Positions 1 through 5,365 of a stretch of DNA of 5,365 nt are shown here, in pieces. Position 1 is the first letter of the stretch; each line of letters starts with the position of its first letter. The stretch comes from Bacteroidales bacterium. GTDB taxonomy: Bacteria; Bacteroidota; Bacteroidia; Bacteroidales; UBA3663. The stretch covers positions 1 through 5,365 of the forward strand of contig SFEH01000158.1 of the NCBI GenBank assembly GCA_004557315.1. The letters run 5' to 3'. The position numbers were made by a program, and so were the translations under genes. The notes below the pieces were generated by a model, which was not told the origin of the DNA, did no database searches, and saw only the letters and a list, made by a program, of their open reading frames with translations.

Positions 1-99
1 GACAATGACGAGATCATCACCTTCGAGGCATTGTATTCAAAAGCCGACAAGAATCTGTATAAGAGCAAGGAAATCAAGGGTTGTAGCATCGTCATTTGA
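1..99 (+). CDS. C-terminal end of a GGDEF-domain (diguanylate cyclase-like) protein, partial
   Basis: Frame 1 is open from the left window edge to a TGA at 97-99, giving 32 residues; the start and most of the gene lie outside. The residues ITFEALYSKADKNLYKSKE match the usual end of GGDEF domains (pattern: tFeeLl.kADkALYkAKe.G), the last helix of the cyclase fold. The signature GGDEF/GGEEF loop and any sensory or phosphodiesterase domain are not visible, so it cannot be said whether the protein makes cyclic di-GMP, is a degenerate binder, or is a related nucleotidyl cyclase. The gene converges on the minus-strand kinase block, whose stop codon begins 11 bp further on, so it is not in that operon. 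The call rests on one short motif; a chance resemblance is possible but the fit is good. Confidence 0.62.
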   Translation, partial: DNDEIITFEALYSKADKNLYKSKEIKGCSIVI

Positions 100-109
100 C
101 GATCAGCTA

Positions 110-1909
110 TCAGCTCATCAATCTAACCTCAAATCGCGAGCCCTTGCCAAGCGTGCTCTTGACGCTTATCTCGCCATTCATCTTTTCGACGAGGAACTTG
201 CAGAGCGACAGTCCTATGCCTGCACCAGCCGACGTACTGGTTGATTTATAGTATTTCTTGAAGATGCTCTGCTGGTTTTCAGGCGATATGCCTATGCCGG
301 TGTCCTCGACAAACAGCACAACCCAATTACCCGAATCCCGTGGCTCTATCTCCCAACCGATGGTGATAGAGCCTTGTTCTGTAAACTTGATTGCGTTGTT
401 GATGATATTACTCATGACCTGAAGCAAGGATGCACGGTTGGCGAGCATCTTTGCGTCGGGACCTGGCTTGTAAATCAGCTCCAGATGCTTTGGCACGATC
501 ACCGTATGGATGTTGTATATGTCCTCCATCATCGCAGCCACATCCTTGGTTGTGAGCTTGATGGCAAACTCCTTGCCCTTCTCATCGGAATATTGCAGGA
601 TATTGTCGAGCAACTGCACCAAGTGATCGTTGCTGTCCTTGATGTATTGCTCGAATGTCTTGCGTTCTTCCTTGGTGAGCAAGGCATGCTGCTTGACAAG
701 AACCTCCGAGAAGCCCACAATGGCATTGACCGGAGTACGAATCTCGTGACTCATCGAAGCAAGGAAGCTCTCCTTCACATCTGCCTCCTCGGCACGACGG
801 AAGGCTTCTTCCCGTTCGAGTTTTGCCTTGTGTGCCTGATCATTGCTCACTGCCAATCCATTGCAGATCACACCTTGATTGTCCTCGCCCATGAAGTTGA
901 TATAGACAATCACCGAATGGCTGTTGCCATCGGCCATCAGCATGCCCACCTCCATCTGTGTGTTTGACCTGTCGCTGCTGGTCATTATCTTGCGCAATTC
1001 GTCACGTTCGGGCATATCAATCCTCTGAAGCATTTCTTCTAACGGTACGATATTGTGCTGCAATCCGATTAGCTGACTCATGCTCTCGGGCATATATATC
1101 CTGTTGTCGGAACGCAGTTCCCAGTGAACGGCATTGATTGACAGCATCATCGCTTCAATCTGCCTCTCCTCTTCATTCGATTTCTTGCCTCGATTGATCA
1201 ATCGCTGGCGCTGACGGTAATTGGCAATAGTGATACCGAGTGGGATGGCGATGAGCAGGAACGCTATAGTCGAAACCGTCCATGGAATCCACTTTTCTTT
1301 CAGCTTATATGCAAAACGCGACTCCTCATACCAGGGCATGTTGACAAACCTCGTACCCGCTGGGAAATCCTCGGCAAAGGGATGGATCTGCTTGGCAAGT
1401 CGCCAATCGAGCCAATAGTCGGGCTGGAATTGCTGTGGGCCAAAGGTATTCGGATTTCTGCCCAGAAGCAACTCATCGACCACTCCCTTGGTCTGACGCA
1501 TCATCTCTGGCCAAGGAGTGAAGTAGCCTCCTACACATGAGTTAAGTGCCGTATTGAGATGAATATTGAAATAATTGGGAGTAAGCGAGAAATAGAGTCC
1601 GAGGTTATATCTCAACGACTGATCAGAATAGCAGTCTTCCTTGATGCGAAGGAAGTTGACGAAAGAGATCTTGCCGTGCAAAGCACCAAAGAGCGTAGCT
1701 CGTTCATCGTCGGGACAAGTCTCTGTATAAGGAAATTCAAAGCTCAAGGGTATGAGGGTGACGCGTGTGCTATCGCGATGGTTAGGGGCGACATATCGCC
1801 TCACGGTCTCAAAGTTGAGATTGGTGGCATAATGCAAGGTATCATCGCCCAATTCCTTGATTATCAGTTCGCGAAGAGGGTCATCGATATATGTACTGTC
1901 GAGCGGCAC
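110..1909 (-). CDS. C-terminal fragment of sensor kinase K1: rest of the sensor, TM helix, PAS-like, HisKA, HATPase_c
   Basis: The frame holds 599 residues if started at the GTG at 1907-1909; this start is nominal because it has no visible ribosome-binding site and lies inside the sensor domain. Residues 1-195 are the remainder of the periplasmic-binding-like sensor with SCVGGYF at 124-130. A transmembrane helix follows at about 207-230 (WIPWTVSTIAFLLIAIPLGI). Residues 250-355 are PAS-like, then a short charged helix leads into HisKA with the phosphoacceptor His388 in SMSHEIRTP. The ATP-binding domain has an N box (NIINNAIKFT, 501-510), G1 (EDTGIGIS, 535-542), an F box (IFKKYYK, 549-555) and G2 (GAGIGLSLCK, 562-571), and ends in the usual GKGSRFEV strand. 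All catalytic motifs look intact, so the lesion is confined to the sensor. There is no receiver domain. Without the upstream half it lacks an export signal, so its extracytoplasmic part would probably be misplaced. Confidence 0.85.
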   Translation of the reverse strand: MPLDSTYIDDPLRELIIKELGDDTLHYATNLNFETVRRYVAPNHRDSTRVTLIPLSFEFPYTETCPDDERATLFGALHGKISFVNFLRIKEDCYSDQSLRYNLGLYFSLTPNYFNIHLNTALNSCVGGYFTPWPEMMRQTKGVVDELLLGRNPNTFGPQQFQPDYWLDWRLAKQIHPFAEDFPAGTRFVNMPWYEESRFAYKLKEKWIPWTVSTIAFLLIAIPLGITIANYRQRQRLINRGKKSNEEERQIEAMMLSINAVHWELRSDNRIYMPESMSQLIGLQHNIVPLEEMLQRIDMPERDELRKIMTSSDRSNTQMEVGMLMADGNSHSVIVYINFMGEDNQGVICNGLAVSNDQAHKAKLEREEAFRRAEEADVKESFLASMSHEIRTPVNAIVGFSEVLVKQHALLTKEERKTFEQYIKDSNDHLVQLLDNILQYSDEKGKEFAIKLTTKDVAAMMEDIYNIHTVIVPKHLELIYKPGPDAKMLANRASLLQVMSNIINNAIKFTEQGSITIGWEIEPRDSGNWVVLFVEDTGIGISPENQQSIFKKYYKSTSTSAGAGIGLSLCKFLVEKMNGEISVKSTLGKGSRFEVRLMS

Positions 1910-2414
1910 AATGAGCCAGCTGAATGAAGTCGATGTTCTTCTTGATTTCAGGTTTCTGTTCGAACACCACGAAATTTTTTCTCTTATATATCAGGCTGTC
2001 GTTGAACCCAGGAAAGGTGACTCCTGTGCAGACCACCGGGCAGCGAGTGAGCTTGGGATGCTCGCACATGGCAGCCGAATGTGAAATATCTTCGCTCTGG
2101 ATGAAGATCAGGTCGGGCTGACCCTTGAACTCATTCAAGCGCCTGTTGATGCTCGGCACTGTGCTATGGAAATACTCCTTCAGCGGATAGCGCTGGAAAG
2201 GGCGCAAATCACACTCCCTGAAAACCAGTTCATAGCGCGATGTGTCGCCATAAACCTCACGCATCGCCTCCTGAAAGACCTGTTCAGGTTGTGTGTATCG
2301 TTCAATCTGATAGAATATCAGAATGCGTTTCTTCCCCACAGTCCATTCCTTGTCCGACGTCAGCGAACAAGAAGACAGAAGAAATACCAAAAGTAAGAAG
2401 AGCGGATTCTTCAT
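1881..2414 (-). CDS. N-terminal fragment of sensor kinase K1: signal sequence plus first lobe of a binding-protein-like sensor
   Basis: This frame encodes 177 residues. The ATG at 2412-2414 is the first start after an in-frame TGA 17 bases upstream. Residues 1-16 form a lipoprotein-type signal (hydrophobic FLLLVFLL, then LLSSC with Cys16). Residues about 29-165 have the alternating strand-helix look of an ABC_sub_bind-type periplasmic-binding lobe: ILIFYQIE, then DLIFIQSED, then PVVCTGVTFPGFNDSL, which resembles the family's 'P-V-V-x-x-G-V' strand. The last 12 residues, after KNIDFIQ, look like out-of-frame sequence, so this is the front half of K1 rather than a free binding protein. It begins 61 bp after the K2 stop on the same strand, and I see no good promoter between them, so co-transcription with K2 is likely. 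If translated alone it would be an exported, perhaps lipid-anchored half-domain with no kinase. Confidence 0.8.
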   Translation of the reverse strand: MKNPLFLLLVFLLSSCSLTSDKEWTVGKKRILIFYQIERYTQPEQVFQEAMREVYGDTSRYELVFRECDLRPFQRYPLKEYFHSTVPSINRRLNEFKGQPDLIFIQSEDISHSAAMCEHPKLTRCPVVCTGVTFPGFNDSLIYKRKNFVVFEQKPEIKKNIDFIQLAHCAARQYIYR

Positions 2415-2445
2415 TGAGTAATATTTATTTCAGAAAATATTCGAG

Positions 2446-2493
2446 TTCACCTTAGCATCTTTGCATCTTAGTACCCTAGCACCTTTGCATCTT
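2446..2493 (-). repeat. Six tandem degenerate 8-bp units (consensus ARGRTGCW) across the end of the K2 gene
   Basis: On the minus strand, six consecutive 8-mers run from 2493 to 2446: AAGATGCA, AAGGTGCT, AGGGTACT, AAGATGCA, AAGATGCT, AAGGTGAA. Seen another way, 2475-2494 and 2451-2470 are 20-bp direct copies with 18 identical bases. The first two units encode the last residues of K2 (KMQRC) and the stop TAG at 2476-2478; the rest lies in the 61-bp gap before K1. Neither flank continues the pattern. The unit is not a multiple of three, so this is not a protein repeat. It is not a CRISPR array (units too short, no spacers) and not a hairpin terminator. I have the impression that similar ATGC/GTGC arrays occur between genes in other Bacteroidales, but that is memory and was not tested. 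Confidence 0.8.
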
Positions 2494-4821
2494 AACGCCG
2501 AACCTACTTCCCTTGCCCAAGGCGCTCTCTACGGTGATGGTACCTCCCATGTGCTCCACGAATCTCTTGCAGATGGCAAGACCAAGACCGCAACCTGGGT
2601 GGAAGCTGTCGATCTTGAAGAAACGCTGGAAGATCAGTTCGTGGTAGCGAGGGTCGATGCCCTTGCCTTCGTCTTTCACATAGACCTCTACATCGCTGTC
2701 CTTACTGTCATCCATCAGTCGCCAGCCCACAGTGATGCGGCTGCCCTCGTCTGAGAAGTTGGTAGCATTGAGCAAGAGATTGTCAATCACACTGGCAAGG
2801 ATCTTTGGCTCGACATTGACCACGGCATCGGTGTCTGGAGTCTCGATAGTGAGGATGTTGCGACGCCATTTCATTACTTTCTGCGCATCTTGCCATGAAT
2901 GAGGGTCAAACACCTCACTCATCTTGCACTGGCGGCAGTTGATTGCGAAGTTGCTATGAGCAATGAGCGTCATGGTCAGAATGTCGTTGATCAGCTTGCG
3001 CAGGGATGTGGCATTCTGCTCGATGATGCTGCCAAACATATCTATCTCATCGGTGGAGAGCAAGTCGCCATGTTCGGCAATTTCGACGGCAAAGCCCACT
3101 ATCGAATGGAGCGGAGTACGGATCTCATGATTCATCGACGAGATAAATCCCTCGCGAGTCTGGGTGTTGGCAATCAGGCGATGAGTCTCTACAGACATAG
3201 CCTCCAGTTCCTTCTGCTTGTCGATATTCATGATAAAGCCACTTCGACCAACATTGCCCCTATTGCCAGCATCGACAAACATACGGAACTCATACCAGCT
3301 CACAGGTCCGTTGTCTATGCTGCCACGGAACTGCATGCTGTGAGTACCAAAGCTCTGTTTCGACAGGAACTGCTCCATCCTGCTGCGGCTCAAGTCATCG
3401 GTCTTGATGCGAGCTAACAGGCTGTCTGCTTCCTCCTGGTTTTCGTTCCAATTGATCACATTGCAGGCATCGAAAATAAGTTGCAGCAGCTTGCGGTTCT
3501 GAATCTGACGCAAGGCTTGATTCCTCAAAGCCTCTCGGTTGCGGTGCATCACCTTCAATTCTCGTCCTGAATAGACGAGCACGGTCACGATCAACACAAT
3601 AGCAACGACGCTGAGGATTGTCTGGAGAGTATTGGCAAGGAGAGGATTGCGGTCGCGGAGCGTGACGTTGTGCAGCTCTGCTTCCTTCGGCATCTTGTCA
3701 AGTCCAATGCCTCGCGAGCGCAAAATATCATAGTTGATGTGCATGCTCTTGGCATGATAGTGATTGCCAATGCTTGCTATCTTTTCTCCATTGAGCAAAC
3801 GCTTACCGACACTCACTGCATCAGCTATGATCTCCTCAGCAGGCGAGAAATAACCGCCCACACAGCTGTCGTTGACCAGAAAGTCCTCGCTCACCATAGT
3901 GTAATATGGCAGGAAGTTGGCACCTTCGGTGAGCATGCGCGTCATATGGTCGTGCTTCACCTGAATGAAGAAATTAGGATTTAGCTGCGGATAGAATGCC
4001 CATGTGGTATTGATGTTATGACCATACTTGATGCGGACATTGGTTTCCGGATTGGAAAGCGAATAAACGGAATAGACAATCTTGCCTCGGTCGTTTTCTA
4101 AGTTGAGCGTATCACCTATCACATCGTTCATGATATTGTTATAGTAGCGCGACCTGCCGAGAGGGGCAAACTGCGCATCGAGACTCTTCACTGCCAACGA
4201 GTCGAGCCAGCTGCTGGTCCGGTCGAGCAATGAGATGAAGCGATGAGTCTGGCTGACGTGTGTATAATGGCGTTTGGTAACAATCATGCCTGACAGATTC
4301 TGTATGTAGTCGGCAAGGTCGAGATTCTCCTTAAGGCACAGCGTGTCGAACATGCGCACTCTCGGTCTTTCGGTCAGATGGCGTTGCTCAAGGATCTTTT
4401 CCATTCGAGGCAGGAACTTCTCGCTTCGCAATCCGAAGCACACAGCTGGCACCGACCTCACCAGCGAGTCTGCACTTATGCAGAGCAGCCATTCGGTATA
4501 ATTGCCATGAGCAAGGATAAGGTCCGCACCCTTGCCCTCTGCTTCAAGCTGCCCGACAAGCGTCCGGAGCTTGGCAACCTCAAACCTCTCCTGTGTCATT
4601 CCGAGCCTGTTATACTGATAGTGGACATTGGCATTTATTCCCTGCCTGTCCAGCTCTTCTTCCAGAAGCTCCGACCACCTCTGGAACACCAGGTCCGACT
4701 CGTCGGTCTCCCACATCACGATGATCTGCTTCTCCTCGCTGCCCCAATGGCACGAAGAGAAGGAAACCATGATCAAGAGAGCCATCAAGACAAGATGAAT
4801 AGATGCGGTGTGTCTCGTCAT
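2476..4821 (-). CDS. Intact membrane sensor histidine kinase (K2) with a periplasmic-binding-protein-like sensor domain
   Basis: The 781-residue protein starts at ATG 4819-4821. That start gives a proper signal sequence (basic MTRH, hydrophobic LVLMALLIMVS, then FSSC with a lipobox-like Cys24). Residues about 31-390 form the extracytoplasmic sensor, resembling a two-lobe ABC_sub_bind fold: KQIIVMWET, DLILAHGNYTEW, VPAVCFGLR in the first lobe; SCVGGYF (319-325), then GKRLLNGEKIASI and the INYDILRSRGIGL stretch in the second, as in substrate-binding proteins. A transmembrane helix lies at 395-417. Residues 440-540 are a weak PAS-like domain. HisKA follows with His565 in SMNHEIRTP, then HATPase_c with N box NLLLNATNF (681-689), G1 VKDEGKGID (715-723), F box FQRFF (731-735) and G2 GCGLGLAICK (743-752). 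It autophosphorylates by family logic, but there is no receiver domain and no regulator gene nearby. The last five residues are encoded by the 8-bp repeat array. The ligand is unknown. It is probably the first gene of a K2-K1 unit driven by the promoter at 4838-4869. Confidence 0.93.
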   Translation of the reverse strand: MTRHTASIHLVLMALLIMVSFSSCHWGSEEKQIIVMWETDESDLVFQRWSELLEEELDRQGINANVHYQYNRLGMTQERFEVAKLRTLVGQLEAEGKGADLILAHGNYTEWLLCISADSLVRSVPAVCFGLRSEKFLPRMEKILEQRHLTERPRVRMFDTLCLKENLDLADYIQNLSGMIVTKRHYTHVSQTHRFISLLDRTSSWLDSLAVKSLDAQFAPLGRSRYYNNIMNDVIGDTLNLENDRGKIVYSVYSLSNPETNVRIKYGHNINTTWAFYPQLNPNFFIQVKHDHMTRMLTEGANFLPYYTMVSEDFLVNDSCVGGYFSPAEEIIADAVSVGKRLLNGEKIASIGNHYHAKSMHINYDILRSRGIGLDKMPKEAELHNVTLRDRNPLLANTLQTILSVVAIVLIVTVLVYSGRELKVMHRNREALRNQALRQIQNRKLLQLIFDACNVINWNENQEEADSLLARIKTDDLSRSRMEQFLSKQSFGTHSMQFRGSIDNGPVSWYEFRMFVDAGNRGNVGRSGFIMNIDKQKELEAMSVETHRLIANTQTREGFISSMNHEIRTPLHSIVGFAVEIAEHGDLLSTDEIDMFGSIIEQNATSLRKLINDILTMTLIAHSNFAINCRQCKMSEVFDPHSWQDAQKVMKWRRNILTIETPDTDAVVNVEPKILASVIDNLLLNATNFSDEGSRITVGWRLMDDSKDSDVEVYVKDEGKGIDPRYHELIFQRFFKIDSFHPGCGLGLAICKRFVEHMGGTITVESALGKGSRFGVKMQRC

Positions 4822-4837
4822 TTCAAATAATTTTCGC

Positions 4838-4857
4838 CAAAATTAACAAAAATTTTG
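4838..4857. repeat. Perfect 7-bp inverted repeat over the -7 element (possible operator)
   Basis: CAAAATT and AATTTTG flank a 6-base centre and form a perfect dyad that covers the proposed -7 box. Such a position would suit a repressor site, or weak stem formation at the promoter. All but two stem bases are A or T, so the dyad may be accidental. It is not followed by features of an intrinsic terminator for the upstream export gene. Confidence 0.3.
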
Positions 4858-4869
4858 AGAAATGCCAAA
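4838..4869 (-). promoter_or_regulatory. Candidate Bacteroidota sigma-ABfr promoter for the kinase pair
   Basis: On the minus strand, TTTG (4869-4866), a 20-base spacer and TAATTTTG (4845-4838) fit the known Bacteroides primary promoter consensus of TTTG near -33 and TAnnTTTG near -7. It lies in the 132-bp AT-rich gap between the SLBB export gene and K2 and points toward K2. The implied transcript start, near 4832, would leave a leader of only about 11 bases before the ATG, which is short. The match is exact at the fixed positions, but the region is AT-rich, so chance is not excluded. Confidence 0.5.
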
Positions 4870-4953
4870 ACAAAACGTAAATTTTCGCTGATTTTCAGTT
4901 CTTTTTGAATACAAAACCCAATATTTGCTAATGTAAGATAAATTAATCTCTTT

Positions 4954-5365
4954 TCATAAAGCCGTGATGAGCAATGCTACTATAGTAGCAAGCGAAGTCG
5001 AAATGGTTGCCCATTGTGTGGCTACGGCAAAGTTGTTTCTCTCCTTCTTGGCAGGTATCACTATCTCGCATCCAGGGGCAGGCTTGGCATGACGACGCAG
5101 TTTTGCCACCTTGCCATTCTGATAGATGATATAGCCACGCGAGCGACGTGCGTTGTTGCTGTAGCCGCCTGCCTGTGATATGTAATAGCCAGCTGCTTCG
5201 CCACTGATGAATCCCACCGTATTCGGATACATGACCTCACCGCTTATCCTGACCGTATTGATGAGTTTTGGCACGATGATGCGGTCGCCTTCGTGCAGCA
5301 CTATATCCTCGTCGCAACCAGGCTTGGCAAGTGCCTTGGCAAGGTCGATGCCCACGAAGTAGGTG
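4954..5365 (-). CDS. C-terminus of an SLBB-domain polysaccharide export protein (Wza-like family), partial
   Basis: The frame is open from the right window edge to the TGA at 4954-4956, about 136 residues; the true start lies outside, and the in-frame GTG at 5353-5355 is not the gene start. The visible part begins TYFVGIDLAKALAKPG, then EGDRIIVPK, then a soluble-ligand-binding beta-grasp (SLBB) domain: NTVRISGEVMYPNTV, followed by YYISQAGGYSNNARRSRGYI and a strand with PGCEIVIPAKK. It ends in a hydrophobic helix (WATISTSLATIVALLITAL), as in the large Bacteroides/Prevotella members that carry several SLBB repeats. By family, it is an outer-membrane-associated component that exports capsule or exopolysaccharide. 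It is on the same strand as K2 and 132 bp upstream, but the separate promoter suggests independent transcription of the kinases. No hairpin terminator is evident after its stop. Confidence 0.88.
   Translation of the reverse strand, partial: TYFVGIDLAKALAKPGCDEDIVLHEGDRIIVPKLINTVRISGEVMYPNTVGFISGEAAGYYISQAGGYSNNARRSRGYIIYQNGKVAKLRRHAKPAPGCEIVIPAKKERNNFAVATQWATISTSLATIVALLITAL

Larger units (their letters stand above)
110..2414 (-). pseudogene. Sensor histidine kinase (K1) interrupted by a frameshift, probably with a small deletion
   Basis: Two overlapping minus-strand frames together rebuild one kinase of about 768 residues with the same domain order as the intact 781-residue neighbour K2: signal sequence, periplasmic-binding-like sensor, transmembrane helix, PAS-like linker, HisKA, HATPase_c. 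The first frame reads plausibly to ...KKNIDFIQ (CAG at 1920-1922) and then degenerates into a tail ending at 1881. The second frame becomes plausible at SWLIVPLDSTY, one base out of phase. After the break the spacing to the conserved SCVGGYF motif is nearly the same as in K2 (126 versus 125 residues from the aligned Asp). Before it, about 18 residues present in K2 have no counterpart. This suggests a loss of roughly 56 nt rather than a one-base error, though the alignment was done by eye. It is probably a decayed gene; a sequencing or assembly error, or a real split sensor, remain alternatives. Confidence 0.75.
4829..4888 (-). repeat. Pair of 9-bp direct repeats (GCGAAAATT) bracketing the promoter candidate
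   Basis: On the minus strand, GCGAAAATT occurs at 4888-4880, upstream of the -33 element, and again at 4837-4829, directly after the -7 element. The copies start 51 bp apart, close to five helical turns, which would put them on roughly the same face of the DNA. This could be a regulator site pair. A chance 9-mer repeat in a 132-bp AT-rich gap is also quite possible. Confidence 0.3.

Noticed and set aside
101..119. Imperfect hairpin GATCAGCT-ATC-AGCTCATC between the convergent genes as a shared terminator
   Set aside because: The stem has a central mismatch and a 3-base loop, and no T-tract follows on either strand. It also overlaps the K1 stop codon.
730..765. Near-identical DNA shared between K1 and K2 around the H box (also near 3113-3143) as a possible recombination tract
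   Set aside because: The similarity covers only the codons of the SM(S/N)HEIRTP motif and is explained by protein conservation.
374..967. Plus-strand open frame of 197 codons
   Set aside because: It lies entirely antisense to the HisKA/PAS coding part of K1, has no recognisable domain, and its composition reflects the opposite strand.
1971..1980. Slippery run (A AAA AAT in the reading frame) upstream of the K1 break, suggesting programmed -1 frameshifting
   Set aside because: The downstream kinase frame is +1 relative to the upstream frame, so a -1 slip would enter the wrong frame. The codons between this run and about 1920 also read sensibly in the original frame.
2446..2493. CRISPR array
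   Set aside because: The units are 8 bp and directly adjacent, with no spacers and no nearby cas genes.
2899..3417. Plus-strand open frame of 172 codons
   Set aside because: It is antisense to the HisKA/HATPase region of the intact K2 gene and shows no signal, domain or start context of its own.

Overview
The window looks like a chromosomal segment of a Bacteroidota bacterium, most likely order Bacteroidales and Prevotella- or Bacteroides-like. Four things suggest this: the SLBB export protein at the right edge has the Bacteroides/Prevotella style, the sensor kinases have N-terminal lipobox-like signal sequences, start codons lack Shine-Dalgarno sequences, and one intergenic promoter fits the Bacteroidota primary sigma consensus (TTTG / TAnnTTTG). 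The species cannot be named from this sequence alone.

Layout, left to right. Positions 1-99 (+) are the last 32 codons of a protein ending in what looks like a GGDEF-domain tail. It converges, across a 10-bp gap, on a minus-strand block. That block, read right to left (transcription order), holds: the C-terminus of an SLBB-type polysaccharide export protein (4954-5365, cut by the window edge); an AT-rich 132-bp intergenic region with a good promoter candidate; an intact 781-residue membrane sensor histidine kinase (K2, 2476-4821); a 48-bp array of six degenerate 8-bp units that overlaps the K2 stop codon; and a second, paralogous sensor kinase (K1, 110-2414). K1 is broken into two reading frames (1881-2414 and 110-1909) near position 1920. 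No stretch longer than 300 bases lacks a gene.

K1 and K2 share one architecture: signal sequence with a lipobox-like Cys, a large extracytoplasmic domain resembling a periplasmic-binding (ABC_sub_bind-like) fold with a conserved SCVGGYF motif, one transmembrane helix, a PAS-like linker, then HisKA and HATPase_c. Neither has a receiver domain, and no response regulator is encoded here, so their phosphotransfer partner must lie elsewhere. The likely picture is a tandem pair of small-molecule-sensing kinases, one apparently decayed, between an exopolysaccharide export gene and a possible cyclic-dinucleotide signalling gene. A functional link between these parts is inference from proximity. The points most worth checking are the K1 break, the 8-bp repeat array at the K2 stop, and the binding-protein-like sensor domain.
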